Positions 8,880 through 16,199 of a DNA stretch of 39,424 nt are shown piece by piece. The DNA comes from Cyanobacteria bacterium M_surface_10_m2_119 (GTDB lineage: Bacteria; Cyanobacteriota; Cyanobacteriia; PCC-6307; Cyanobiaceae). A program made the position numbers and the translations under genes. The DNA lies in NCBI GenBank assembly GCA_016882525.1, contig VGPU01000019.1, forward strand, positions 1 through 39,424, read 5' to 3'. Below the pieces are notes generated by a model that saw only the letters and a program-made list of their open reading frames with translations, did no database searches and was not told the DNA's origin. Within the stretch, counting starts at the first letter, position 1; every line of letters starts with the position of its first letter.

Positions 8880-8885
8880 TAGATT
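8880..8885 (+). promoter_or_regulatory. Possible -10 element for rpoZ
   Basis: TAGATT lies 25 nt before the rpoZ ATG in the 94-bp divergent region between the Hsp70-like gene and rpoZ. No clear -35 is visible. Confidence 0.35.
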
Positions 8886-8910
8886 GGACTCAATTCTTGG
8901 GATCGGTGGG

Positions 8911-9141
8911 ATGCAGAGCGGGCTTGACGTGAACTCCAAGGACCTGGCCCAGCGGGCCGAAAGCCTCATCCGCCACTCCAGCAACCGTTACCTCACCACC
9001 GTCCGCATCGCCTTCCGCGCCAAGCAGCGCCGTTTCGATGATTTCGACGGGCTGCTCGATGACTCGATGATCAAGCCAGTGCAGCGGGCCATCATCGAGC
9101 TGAGTGACGAGCAGGATCAGCCTGCCCTGTTGCCCGGCTGA
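8911..9141 (+). CDS. rpoZ: RNA polymerase omega subunit
   Basis: This small subunit promotes assembly and stability of RNA polymerase by chaperoning the beta' subunit. In the 76-residue product the cyanobacterial omega core is plain: [30 protein letters not shown] and [18 protein letters not shown] 8911 is preferred over the in-frame ATG 8884 because a GGTGGG purine run precedes it, the putative -10 lies upstream, and the length is normal. The next gene begins 2 nt after the stop, so the two are almost certainly cotranslated. Confidence 0.93.
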   Translation: MQSGLDVNSKDLAQRAESLIRHSSNRYLTTVRIAFRAKQRRFDDFDGLLDDSMIKPVQRAIIELSDEQDQPALLPG

Positions 9142-9143
9142 GA

Positions 9144-9548
9144 TTGCAGATTCAGCAGGGCCCCGGCTGGCGCTTCGGTCTCGATTCCGAGCGCTCTCCA
9201 TTCCCTGTGCTGGTGGGCGGTGAAGGCTGGGCTGTGGAACTCAGCCTGGAGGAAGCCCGGGGGCTCTGTGGGGGGGCGTTGCGCCTGATTGCCGAACTGG
9301 AGCGCTGCGCCGATCAGCTGATGCCCGAGGAGCAGATTGCCCTCGAACTGGATGCCGGCCCGGTCTGGTTGGAATTGGACGGCCATCCCGGTGCCCTCGC
9401 TCTGCATTTCGTGCTCCAGCCCCCTGCAGGCAGCGGCAACCGTGGCGTGGAGGGGAGCTGGCCGGTGGAGGCGACCACCGCATTGCTGGCGGTGTGGCAG
9501 CAACTGCCCCAGCTGGCGGCAGAGTCCTCCCAGTCGACCCCGCCCTGA
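9144..9548 (+). CDS. DUF1818 family protein
   Basis: This is a conserved cyanobacterial protein of unknown function, 134 residues, beginning at a TTG codon 2 nt after the rpoZ stop. It starts QQGPGWRFGLD, and the GEGWAVELSLEEA and PVWLELDGHP segments suggest a compact alpha/beta fold. There are no membrane segments or catalytic motifs. The near-overlap with rpoZ suggests translational coupling, and a transcription-related role is possible but unproven. The assignment to DUF1818 is from recall of the family's N-terminal pattern and its genomic position next to rpoZ. Confidence 0.8.
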   Translation: MQIQQGPGWRFGLDSERSPFPVLVGGEGWAVELSLEEARGLCGGALRLIAELERCADQLMPEEQIALELDAGPVWLELDGHPGALALHFVLQPPAGSGNRGVEGSWPVEATTALLAVWQQLPQLAAESSQSTPP

Positions 9549-9877
9549 GACTCGGGCACAGGGCAGGACTCTGATCAGCACTGCTGATCGTGGCAGTTTT
9601 CCCGCCCAGCCCCCATCGCCGGCTGCCGTTTTCCACCTGTTTTCCACAGGCCCCCCTTCGGCGGATCCCGGTGCTGGCCCGTGCTGGGGAGAACCTCAGA
9701 GCGGCCGCCAACCCACTTGACAGCCCTGGCCGCCGCCAGCCTGTGGGAGTGCGAGCTCCGTGAGCAATGGCATGTGCCCAGTGCTGGCCTGTGATCTCAG
9801 CGGCTGAGACGGGCGGGGTTGGCGGCCGCTCACCGAGTTGACGGCGCGGGACCGATGTGGGGAACTGGTGCCCAGCG
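9549..9877 (+). other. 329-bp intergenic region with DnaA-box-like sites and palindromes
   Basis: No convincing gene is present. The region holds a 17-bp palindrome (9573-9589), two DnaA-box-like 9-mers 11 bp apart (TTTTCCACC 9629-9637, TTTTCCACA 9640-9648), a 16-bp inverted repeat (9699-9714 with 9816-9831) and a 15-bp palindrome (9795-9809). The boxes match the cyanobacterial DnaA-box consensus TTTTCCACA. There is no AT-rich unwinding element. Confidence 0.55.
9580..9600 (+). terminator. Possible weak terminator after rpoZ-DUF1818
   Basis: ACTGCT/GGCAGT can form a 6-bp stem (one G-T pair) with a 6-nt loop, ending in TTTT. It overlaps the 17-bp palindrome 9573-9589, so the two foldings would compete. 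Confidence 0.25.
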
Positions 9878-10177
9878 ATGAACCTGTCGATGCCCGAGCG
9901 CCTGCCCGCTGCGCCTCTTTCCCCAGCTCCCGAGGAGCCCTGCGGGGTGGTGAGCCTGAGGGCGGATGTTCCAGTGGCATTGCTGGCGTCGATGCGCACC
10001 TTCATCGAGCGTCACCCCAACTGGGATCAATACCGCCTGGTGCAGGCGGCCGTGGCTGGCTTCCTGGTGCAGAACGGGGTGCAGAGCCGGGATGTGACCC
10101 GCTGCTACCTCGCCAACCTCTTCCCCGCTCAGCCCGGCTTCCGCTCCGGTGTCGATCGGCCGAACAGCTGCCGGTAG
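9878..10177 (+). CDS. DUF2811 family protein
   Basis: This is a small cyanobacterial protein of unknown function, about 99 residues. The recognisable core runs from VSLRADVPVALLASMRTFIERHP, through NWDQYRLVQAAVAGFLVQNG, to SRDVTRCYLANLF. The conserved Trp-Asp-Gln and QNG motifs are typical of DUF2811. ATG 9878 is preferred, with ATG 9857 and ATG 9893 possible. About 15 residues beyond the usual C-terminus overlap the convergent membrane-protein gene by 49 bp. The gene is alone on its strand here, downstream of the palindrome-rich gap. Confidence 0.82.
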   Translation: MNLSMPERLPAAPLSPAPEEPCGVVSLRADVPVALLASMRTFIERHPNWDQYRLVQAAVAGFLVQNGVQSRDVTRCYLANLFPAQPGFRSGVDRPNSCR

Positions 10178-10908
10178 GCCGCCACCAGGGTGCAGCTGGC
10201 CAGTGGCAGGGTTCCCACCAGCCCCACCACCAGCAGCAGAAAGCCTGCCAGCACCAGCAATCCCAGCAGCAGGGTCAGGCCCAGGGCCTGGGGCCAGTGC
10301 GGATCGATGGCACGGCGGCCGCGGCGAAAGGCCTCCAGCGGGTTGAGTCTGCCCAGCACGCTGATCGGCAGCGCCAGGATCTGATCGGTGATCACGTACA
10401 CCACAGCCGCCACGCCGGCCAGCAGGGGAAGTCCCACCAGCAGCGGTTGGAGGAGGGCCAGCAACCAGGCGCTCGCCTGGGCCAACCGGGTGATCAGGGC
10501 CAGCACGAGCAGCACCAGGCCCAGGGTGCCGCCTGCCCGCAGCAGCCCGGCCGGCTTCGTGGCCAGCAACTCCCCCAGCCCTGGCCGGCCGCCACTGAGG
10601 TTGCGGTCGGCCCCCACCAGCAGCCCCACCAGCAGCCAGAGGTTGGTGATGCCATAGCCGAGCCAGCCCAGCAGCTGGAGAGCCAGCGCCAGGCCATCGG
10701 TCTGGCCGAAGGGGTCGACCAGCAGCTCAGCGCTCCAGCGGATCCCCAGCTGGCAGAGCAGGTTGAAGCCGCCCACCAGCAGGGTGAAGAGCACCAGGGG
10801 CCAGGGGTTCGCGCGCAGGCCGCCCCAGCCTTCCTCCAGGGCCCGGCGGATGGCGATGGCTGGAGCGAGCTCCCCGGAGCCCGGCGGAGGGGTGGTACGG
10901 CGGCGCAT
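10129..10908 (-). CDS. Multi-pass membrane protein, function unknown
   Basis: The 259-residue hydrophobic protein has about six membrane segments, for example WPLVLFTLLVGGFNLLC, ITNLWLLVGLLVG, GTLGLVLLVLALIT, PLLVGLPLLAGVAAVVYV and LGLTLLLGLLVLAGFLLLVV. The pattern of a soluble N-terminus, paired helices and a basic RRGRRAID motif before the last pair resembles integral-membrane domain families found in many bacteria, but I cannot name one with confidence. It starts 5 nt after the EVE-domain gene and is probably cotranscribed with it. The 3' end overlaps the DUF2811 gene tail to tail. Confidence 0.8.
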   Translation of the reverse strand: MRRRTTPPPGSGELAPAIAIRRALEEGWGGLRANPWPLVLFTLLVGGFNLLCQLGIRWSAELLVDPFGQTDGLALALQLLGWLGYGITNLWLLVGLLVGADRNLSGGRPGLGELLATKPAGLLRAGGTLGLVLLVLALITRLAQASAWLLALLQPLLVGLPLLAGVAAVVYVITDQILALPISVLGRLNPLEAFRRGRRAIDPHWPQALGLTLLLGLLVLAGFLLLVVGLVGTLPLASCTLVAAYRQLFGRSTPERKPG

Positions 10909-10913
10909 CGGCC

Positions 10914-11369
10914 TCAGTCCGCCAGCAGGCTGAACAGGCGGACGGCGGTGGCGTCCGGCACCGGCAGGATCGACAGGCGGTTGCCGCGGCGCACCACCGC
11001 CAGCTCATCAACCGTGAAGGACTCCTTCAGTTGATCAAGGGTGAGCATCCGCGGGAATTCGCGCAGATAGCGAAGGCGCACGCAGTCCCAACGGGGGGTG
11101 TCGGGGTTAGTGTCCGGGTCGTGGTACTTCGAGCTGGGATCGAACTGGCTGGGATCGGTGATGCCGGTTTCGATCACCTCCATCAGCCCGACGATGCCCG
11201 GGGGCTTGGTGTTGGAGTGATAGAAGAAGGCCTGATCGCCGATGGCCATGCTCCGCATGAAATTGCGGGCCTGGTAGTTGCGGATGCCATCCCACAAGGT
11301 GGTGGTTTCCTGGCGCAGATGATCGATGCCGTAGACGTCAGGCTCGCTTTTCATCAGCCAGTAGGCCAC
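10914..11369 (-). CDS. EVE domain-containing protein
   Basis: EVE domains are PUA-like folds thought to bind modified bases in DNA or RNA. The product, about 151 residues, shows the classic layout: YWLMKSEPDVYGIDHL at the N-terminus, TTLWDGIRNYQARNFMR, GDQAFFYHSN, GIVGLMEV and a final DELAVVRRGNRLSILPV. Bacterial members usually begin MAYWLMKSEP, so the GTG at 11369 is preferred over the upstream in-frame GTG 11384. A TAGCAT hexamer at 11392-11397 (minus strand) could be its -10. The downstream membrane protein follows after 5 nt. Confidence 0.9.
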   Translation of the reverse strand: MAYWLMKSEPDVYGIDHLRQETTTLWDGIRNYQARNFMRSMAIGDQAFFYHSNTKPPGIVGLMEVIETGITDPSQFDPSSKYHDPDTNPDTPRWDCVRLRYLREFPRMLTLDQLKESFTVDELAVVRRGNRLSILPVPDATAVRLFSLLAD

Positions 11370-11417
11370 GCCTTTGCCCGCCACTCGGGTGATGCTAGAG
11401 CCGGCGGAGGGGAGGCT

Positions 11418-12845
11418 TCAAAGGGCCTGAACCAGGCTTCGGAAGTGATCGCCGCGCTCCTCGAAATCCCGGTATTGGTCGAAGCTGGCGCAGGCCGGGG
11501 AAAGCAGCACGCCCCGGCAGTCGAGCGTGCGGGCCCAGCGCTCTGCCAGGGGAACGGCTTCAGCCAGCCCCACGCAACAGCTCACCTCGCCCGGGTAGTG
11601 CCCTTCGCGCAGCAGATCGGCAAAGGCGTGGCGCGATTCTCCGTAGAGCACCACCGCCCGGGCTTTCCTGCCGAGCGCGGCAACCCAGCTCTGGGCCTTG
11701 CCGATCTTGGCCTGGCCCCCGGCGAGCACCACCAGGGGGCCCTCCAGGGCCTGCAGGGCCACCTCGGCGGCGTCGTAGTTGGTCGCCTTGCTGTCGTTGA
11801 AGTAGCGCACGCCGGCGTGCTCACGAATCCGCTCCAGGCGGTGCGGTACGCCTGGGAACCGACGCAGGGCCTCCTCCATGGTGCTGGCGTTCAGCCCGGC
11901 TTCCAATCCGGCCGCGACCGCCAGCAGCATGTTCTGGCGGTTGTGGGCACCGGGCATCGCCAGGGCGTCGGCGGCCATCAGGTCGATCGCTCCGGAGGGG
12001 CCGGCCAGCCACACCCGACCACCCTCAATCCACAGATGGGGCCACACCCCCTCAGCCAGTTCTTCCCGGGGGCCGGCTGTGACCCAGAGCGCCTGATCCC
12101 AGCTGGCGGCCCTGGCCCGCAGGTCTGGATCGTCGCCGTTGAGCACCCGCACGGCACTGCGCTCCAGCAGCTGACGCTTGATCGCCCGGTAGTTGGCGAG
12201 GGTGCCGTGGCGCTCGAGGTGATCGGGGGTGAGGGTCGTCCAGATGCCGATCCGGGGCGCGATGTCCGGGCAGGACTCGATCTGATAGCTGCTCACCTCC
12301 ACCACCAACCAGGCGGGCAGGCCGCTGCTCGACTGCAGCCGCTCCAGCACCAGTTCGGCGGCTGACCGGCCCACGTTGCCTGCCATCGGGGCATCGAGCC
12401 CGCCGCTGCAGAGCAGGTGGCTCACCAGGTGGGTCACGGTGGTCTTGCCGTTGGTGCCGGTGATGCCGATCCAGGGCGCCGGGCGACTGGCTTTCCAGGC
12501 GGGCACCAGCTCACCGCAGACCGGCACCCCCTCCTGGCGCAGGCTGGTGAGCACGGGATGGTCCCAGCGGATGCCGGGGCTGACGATCACCGGTCCGAGT
12601 TGGCTGCTCTTCCCCTGGGCCGGCGCCAGCACCGTCTCGGAGCTGAGGGGGCAGCCCAGCTCCACGGCGATGCCCTCGGCCTGAAGGGCGGCAGCCCGCG
12701 CTTCGAGCGCGTCGGAGCGCTGGCTCTCGAGCACGTACACGGGTTGCCCCTGGGCGTGCAGCAGACGCGCGGCTCCCACGCCGGAACGGCCCAGGCCGAT
12801 CACGACGGCTGTGGGTGCCTGATCACCGCTGCTGGTGGGAACCAA
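11418..12845 (-). CDS. murD: UDP-N-acetylmuramoylalanine-D-glutamate ligase
   Basis: It adds D-glutamate to UDP-MurNAc-L-Ala in cytoplasmic peptidoglycan synthesis, with ATP. In the product of about 475 residues the N-terminal UDP-binding part has VVIGLGRSGVGAARLL, the central Mur ligase domain has the P-loop WIGITGTNGKTTVTHL and MAGNVGRSAAEL, and the C-terminal domain includes HRLERIREHAGVRYFNDSKATN. No ATG lies near the expected start. TTG 12845 is the best candidate; TTG 12863 would begin inside the T-rich stretch that follows the tRNA. The gene lies directly downstream of tRNA-Val on the same strand. Confidence 0.95.
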   Translation of the reverse strand: MVPTSSGDQAPTAVVIGLGRSGVGAARLLHAQGQPVYVLESQRSDALEARAAALQAEGIAVELGCPLSSETVLAPAQGKSSQLGPVIVSPGIRWDHPVLTSLRQEGVPVCGELVPAWKASRPAPWIGITGTNGKTTVTHLVSHLLCSGGLDAPMAGNVGRSAAELVLERLQSSSGLPAWLVVEVSSYQIESCPDIAPRIGIWTTLTPDHLERHGTLANYRAIKRQLLERSAVRVLNGDDPDLRARAASWDQALWVTAGPREELAEGVWPHLWIEGGRVWLAGPSGAIDLMAADALAMPGAHNRQNMLLAVAAGLEAGLNASTMEEALRRFPGVPHRLERIREHAGVRYFNDSKATNYDAAEVALQALEGPLVVLAGGQAKIGKAQSWVAALGRKARAVVLYGESRHAFADLLREGHYPGEVSCCVGLAEAVPLAERWARTLDCRGVLLSPACASFDQYRDFEERGDHFRSLVQAL

Positions 12846-12864
12846 CGAACCGCAAAAAAACAAA

Positions 12865-12936
12865 TGGGCGATACTGGAATCGAACCAGTGACTCCTACCG
12901 TGTCAAGGTAGTGCTCTACCTCTGAGCTAATCGCCC
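12865..12936 (-). tRNA. tRNA-Val (anticodon GAC)
   Basis: The minus strand folds into a complete cloverleaf: acceptor GGGCGAT/ATCGCCC, D-arm TAGCTCAGAGGTAGAGCA, anticodon stem CTACC/GGTAG with loop TTGACAC, and T-arm CTGGTTCGATTCCAG. The anticodon GAC decodes Val GUC/GUU. The 3' CCA is not encoded. A T-rich stretch (seven T at 12854-12860 plus three at 12862-12864, minus strand) directly follows and probably ends transcription. Confidence 0.97.
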
Positions 12937-13194
12937 TTGATTGATTGCCGTTCCTGGAGATAGTTTAGCTCTGGGGATCCCAGTGAAGGTGACAGTGCTG
13001 GTGGAGCCAGCCTGCGCACTCAAGGAAATCGGGAGCGATCTGCCGGTCGGGCTGGGGAGGGTGGTCAGTGGGCCGAAACCTGGCTGACATTCACCTTGAA
13101 ACTGGTTGATTGGATCGGGGATACCGATCGCGCACCCAGTTGACTCACGGACCTTAGCAGTTGGCGCCGGTCTGGCCCACCGGTCGCCGCTGGC
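12937..13194. other. 258-bp gap between tRNA-Val and the S4-domain gene
   Basis: I see no gene. TAAACT (12963-12968, minus strand) may be the tRNA -10 element. A nested hairpin is formed by AACTGG 13100-13105 with CCAGTT 13136-13141, and GATCGG 13113-13118 with CCGATC 13124-13129. It has no T-tract on either side. Confidence 0.4.
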
Positions 13195-13980
13195 TCACTG
13201 GCGCAGCAGGCCGATGCGCAATCGATCGCGTTTGGTGGTCTGGATCTCCTCCACGGCCAGCTCTCCCTTGCCCTGCAGCTGCACGCGGTCACCGACGACC
13301 AGGTCGCGGCTGGGGGTGGTGATGCGCTGCCAGTTCACGCGCACCTGGCCGCTGCGAATCAGCTCGGCCATGCGGTTGCGGGGCAGGCCGAAGCCTGCGG
13401 AGGCCACAGCATCGAGGCGTGAGGAGGCCTCCACCGTGTGCAGGCGGCGGGGCTGGCGCCGCTGGGGCGGCGTGAGTTCAGCCACGGGGCGCCCCAGCAG
13501 CTCCACGTCAACACTGCGAACCCGGGCCCGCCCCGAGGCCAGGGCGGGAATCTGTTCGCTGCCGATCACCCCCTGGCCCCCGCGATCGCCGCGCACCCAG
13601 AAATCGCCAAGGCCCTCTGCGGGCAGCCCCAGCTCGAGCAGTGCTGACAGCAGGTCCTCCGGTTCGGCCGGATCGAAGAGGAAGTTGCCACTGATCTCCA
13701 CGCCGCTGAGCGGTGCTTCGAGGTCGGAGGGGTCGAGGCCCGCGTCCCGGCGCACCAGCACCAGACGCTGACGCTCGGCGCCTGCGAAGCCCCCGGCCCC
13801 GTGCAGGGCCAGTTCGGTGAGGCTCCCGAGCCGATCCTGGATCTCTTCCCGTTCCTCACCGCCCACAAAGCCGGTCCACCCTGGTTCCCAGGTGCGCAGG
13901 ACCGATTCGGCCACCTCCAGAACGGCAGCCAGGGTCTCGGGGTGCCGGCTGCCGGCCAGCAATGTTCTGCGGGGGAGCAT
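13195..13980 (-). CDS. Photosystem II S4 domain protein
   Basis: The 261-residue product is a cyanobacterial/plant relative of YlmH with a C-terminal S4 RNA-binding domain (about 182-245: SRLDAVASAGFGLPRNRMAELIRSGQVRVNW). An N-terminal alpha/beta region contains the RLVLVRRDAGLDPSD and VRGDRGGQGVIGSEQ segments. The family is annotated as a photosystem II-associated S4 protein, but its RNA target is not visible from sequence. Its ATG overlaps the stop of the upstream membrane-protein gene by 1 nt (TGATG), implying translational coupling. Confidence 0.85.
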   Translation of the reverse strand: MLPRRTLLAGSRHPETLAAVLEVAESVLRTWEPGWTGFVGGEEREEIQDRLGSLTELALHGAGGFAGAERQRLVLVRRDAGLDPSDLEAPLSGVEISGNFLFDPAEPEDLLSALLELGLPAEGLGDFWVRGDRGGQGVIGSEQIPALASGRARVRSVDVELLGRPVAELTPPQRRQPRRLHTVEASSRLDAVASAGFGLPRNRMAELIRSGQVRVNWQRITTPSRDLVVGDRVQLQGKGELAVEEIQTTKRDRLRIGLLRQ

Positions 13981-14483
13981 CAGCTCTCCGCCAGGCGCAC
14001 CACGGCCTGGGGCCTGGCCTGCTGCAGCAGCCGCCAGGGCATCTCAGCGCTGCCCTGGGTCTCGGCAAGCAGCAGCCAGTTGCCCTCCTCCAGGCGGTTG
14101 CGCAGGCCGCGGATGCGGTCATCGTCGTCGGAGCGCACGCTGGCGGCCGCGGCGAAGCTCCCCATCAGCCCCGAAGCACTGCCCAACAGGGCCCCGAAGA
14201 GATGCTGACTCCAGGGGCCGAAGAAGGCCAGGGTGTCGAGATCCGTGATGTAGGTGAAGGTGAGGCCGGCCAGGAACCCGAAGGGAACCAGCCAGCGGGC
14301 CATCGAGCGCTGCCGGCGGCGCCGGGCCGTGGTCGGATTGAGACGCTCCACGTCTGCGAGGTCCGTTTCTCCGGTGCCGATGGCCACCAGCCTGGCCAGC
14401 GGCGGCTCACTGGTCGTCAGCTGCTGGCGCAGCTGGTTCAGCCGTTTCCGGTCGTCGAACACCACCACCACCGTTGTTGACAC
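13980..14483 (-). CDS. Conserved two-helix membrane protein, function unknown
   Basis: The product has 167 residues. A soluble N-terminal part (STTVVVVFDDRKRLNQLRQQL) leads to a basic stretch TARRRRQRSMARW. Two membrane segments follow (about 64-85 and 95-113), the second Gly/Ala/Ser-rich. The C-terminal soluble tail (SDDDDRIRGLRNRLEEGNWLLLAE) resembles a compact domain. This layout is common to small cyanobacterial membrane proteins, but I cannot assign a function. The stop codon overlaps the start of the S4-domain gene, so the two form a coupled pair. The start is 86 bp from the divergent serA. Confidence 0.75.
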   Translation of the reverse strand: MSTTVVVVFDDRKRLNQLRQQLTTSEPPLARLVAIGTGETDLADVERLNPTTARRRRQRSMARWLVPFGFLAGLTFTYITDLDTLAFFGPWSQHLFGALLGSASGLMGSFAAAASVRSDDDDRIRGLRNRLEEGNWLLLAETQGSAEMPWRLLQQARPQAVVRLAES

Positions 14484-14506
14484 GCCGACCTTTCCCGATG
14501 CCGTGA

Positions 14507-14536
14507 TTGGTGGCCATTCTCACCGCTCACTACACT
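14507..14536 (+). promoter_or_regulatory. Possible serA promoter
   Basis: TTGGTG (14507-14512) and TACACT (14531-14536) are separated by 18 bp, and the ATG is 34 nt downstream of the putative -10. Confidence 0.4.
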
Positions 14537-14569
14537 GCACCGCCGGCCGATCCCCAACCCCCGCCGGGC

Positions 14570-16156
14570 ATGACCAAGGTTCTCGTTTCCGATCCCATTG
14601 ACCAGGCGGGGATCGACATCCTCTCCCAGGTGGCCACGGTCGATGTGCGCACCGGCCTGTCTCCGGAGGAGCTCAAGGCGATCATCGGCGACTACGACGG
14701 CCTGATGATCCGTTCCGGCACCACGGTGACCGCCGAGATCATCGAGGCCGCCGACAGGCTGCGGATCATCGGTCGGGCCGGCGTGGGCGTCGACAACGTT
14801 GACGTGCCGGCCGCCACCAAGCGTGGTGTGCTGGTGGTGAACTCTCCCGAGGGGAACACGATCGCGGCCGCGGAGCATGCCCTGGCGCTGATGCTGTCGC
14901 TCTCGCGCCACGTGCCCCATGCCCATGCCAGCACCATTGCCGGCGGCTGGGACCGCAAGACCTATGTGGGCAACGAGCTCTACAAGAAGAAACTCGGCGT
15001 GGTGGGCCTGGGCAAGATCGGTTCCCACGTGGCCCGCGTCGCCAAGGCGATGGGGATGGAACTGCTGGCCTACGACCCCTTCGTGTCGGATGAGCGGGCC
15101 CAGCAGATGCAGGTGAAGCTGCTCCCCCTGGCGGATCTGTTCGCCCAGGCCGACTACATCACCCTGCACCTGCCGCGCACCCCCGACACCGAAAACCTGG
15201 TGAATGCGCAACTGCTGCGCACAATGAAGCCCACCGCCCGCCTGGTGAACTGCGCCCGTGGCGGCATCGTGGATGAGGCCGCCCTGGCCGAGGCGGTAGA
15301 GGCCGGCGTGATCGCCGGTGCCGCCCTCGACGTGTACGCCAAGGAACCGCTGGTGGCCGATTCGCCCCTGCGCACGGTGAAGGAGCGCCTGATCCTCACC
15401 CCCCACCTCGGCGCCTCCACCGAAGAGGCCCAGGAGAACGTGGCCATCGACGTGGCTGAGCAGATCCGCGACGTGCTGCTAGGTCTGCCTGCCCGCAGCG
15501 CCGTGAACATCCCCGGCCTCAATGCCGAGGTGATGGAGCAGCTCAAGCCCCATCTGCAGCTCGCCGAAACCCTTGGTCAGCTGCTCAGCCAGCTGGCCGG
15601 CGGCCAGATCAGTGAGCTGGAGGTGCGCCTCCAGGGCGAGTTCGCCCAGCATCCCGCCCAGCCCCTGGTGGTGGCGGCTCTCAAGGGGGTGCTCTCCACG
15701 GCCCTCGGCGATTCGATCAACTTCGTCAACGCCACCCTGGAGGCCAAGGACCGCGGCATCCACGTGCTGGAGGTGAAGGACGAGGCCGCCCGCGATTTCG
15801 CCGGCGGTTCCCTGCAGCTCAGCTCCCGCAGCAGCAAGGGCAACCACAGCGTCACCGGTGCGGTGTTCGCCGATGGGGAGCTGCGGGTCACCACCATCGA
15901 CGAGTTCCCGGTGAACGTGGCGCCCAGCCGCCACATGCTGTTCACCCGCCACCGGGACATGCCGGGCATCATCGGCCAGATCGGCTCGGTGCTCGGCGAG
16001 CACAACGTCAACATCGCCTCGATGCAGGTGGGCCGTCGGATTGTGCGCGGCGACGCCGTGATGGTGCTCAGCCTTGATGACCCCATTCCCCCCAGCCTGC
16101 TGGCCACCATCCACCAGATCAACGGCATCCAGGAAGCCCATCCCGTGACCCTCTGA
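14570..16156 (+). CDS. serA: D-3-phosphoglycerate dehydrogenase
   Basis: It oxidises 3-phosphoglycerate to 3-phosphohydroxypyruvate with NAD+, the first step of serine synthesis. The 528-residue product is the long three-domain form. The N-terminal catalytic part has GRAGVGVDNVDVPAATKRG. The Rossmann NAD site is GVVGLGKIGSHVARVAKAMG, followed by the catalytic NCARGGIVDEAAL and TPHLGASTEEAQ. An intervening domain is at about 320-450. A C-terminal ACT domain (MPGIIGQIGSVLGEHNVNIASMQVGR) would bind serine for feedback control. ATG 14570 is preferred over an in-frame ATG 14507 because MTKVLVSDPID is the conserved start. prmA follows after 43 nt. Confidence 0.97.
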   Translation: MTKVLVSDPIDQAGIDILSQVATVDVRTGLSPEELKAIIGDYDGLMIRSGTTVTAEIIEAADRLRIIGRAGVGVDNVDVPAATKRGVLVVNSPEGNTIAAAEHALALMLSLSRHVPHAHASTIAGGWDRKTYVGNELYKKKLGVVGLGKIGSHVARVAKAMGMELLAYDPFVSDERAQQMQVKLLPLADLFAQADYITLHLPRTPDTENLVNAQLLRTMKPTARLVNCARGGIVDEAALAEAVEAGVIAGAALDVYAKEPLVADSPLRTVKERLILTPHLGASTEEAQENVAIDVAEQIRDVLLGLPARSAVNIPGLNAEVMEQLKPHLQLAETLGQLLSQLAGGQISELEVRLQGEFAQHPAQPLVVAALKGVLSTALGDSINFVNATLEAKDRGIHVLEVKDEAARDFAGGSLQLSSRSSKGNHSVTGAVFADGELRVTTIDEFPVNVAPSRHMLFTRHRDMPGIIGQIGSVLGEHNVNIASMQVGRRIVRGDAVMVLSLDDPIPPSLLATIHQINGIQEAHPVTL

Positions 16157-16199
16157 GCGCAGCGGGCGTCACACTGCGGGGACGGCTCGTTCCTCAGCC

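Noticed and set aside
7413-8882. A 489-residue plus-strand frame opposite the Hsp70-like gene
   Set aside because: It is antisense to an ATPase with all canonical Hsp70 motifs and has no motifs of its own.
9549-9877. Replication origin
   Set aside because: Only two good DnaA-box-like sites were seen, with no AT-rich unwinding element and no dnaN or dnaA nearby. It is reported instead as a DnaA-site finding.
13065-13292. A 75-residue minus-strand frame overlapping the S4-domain gene's 3' end
   Set aside because: It is a shadow frame with no ribosome-binding site or family motif, and half of it lies in the S4-domain coding region.
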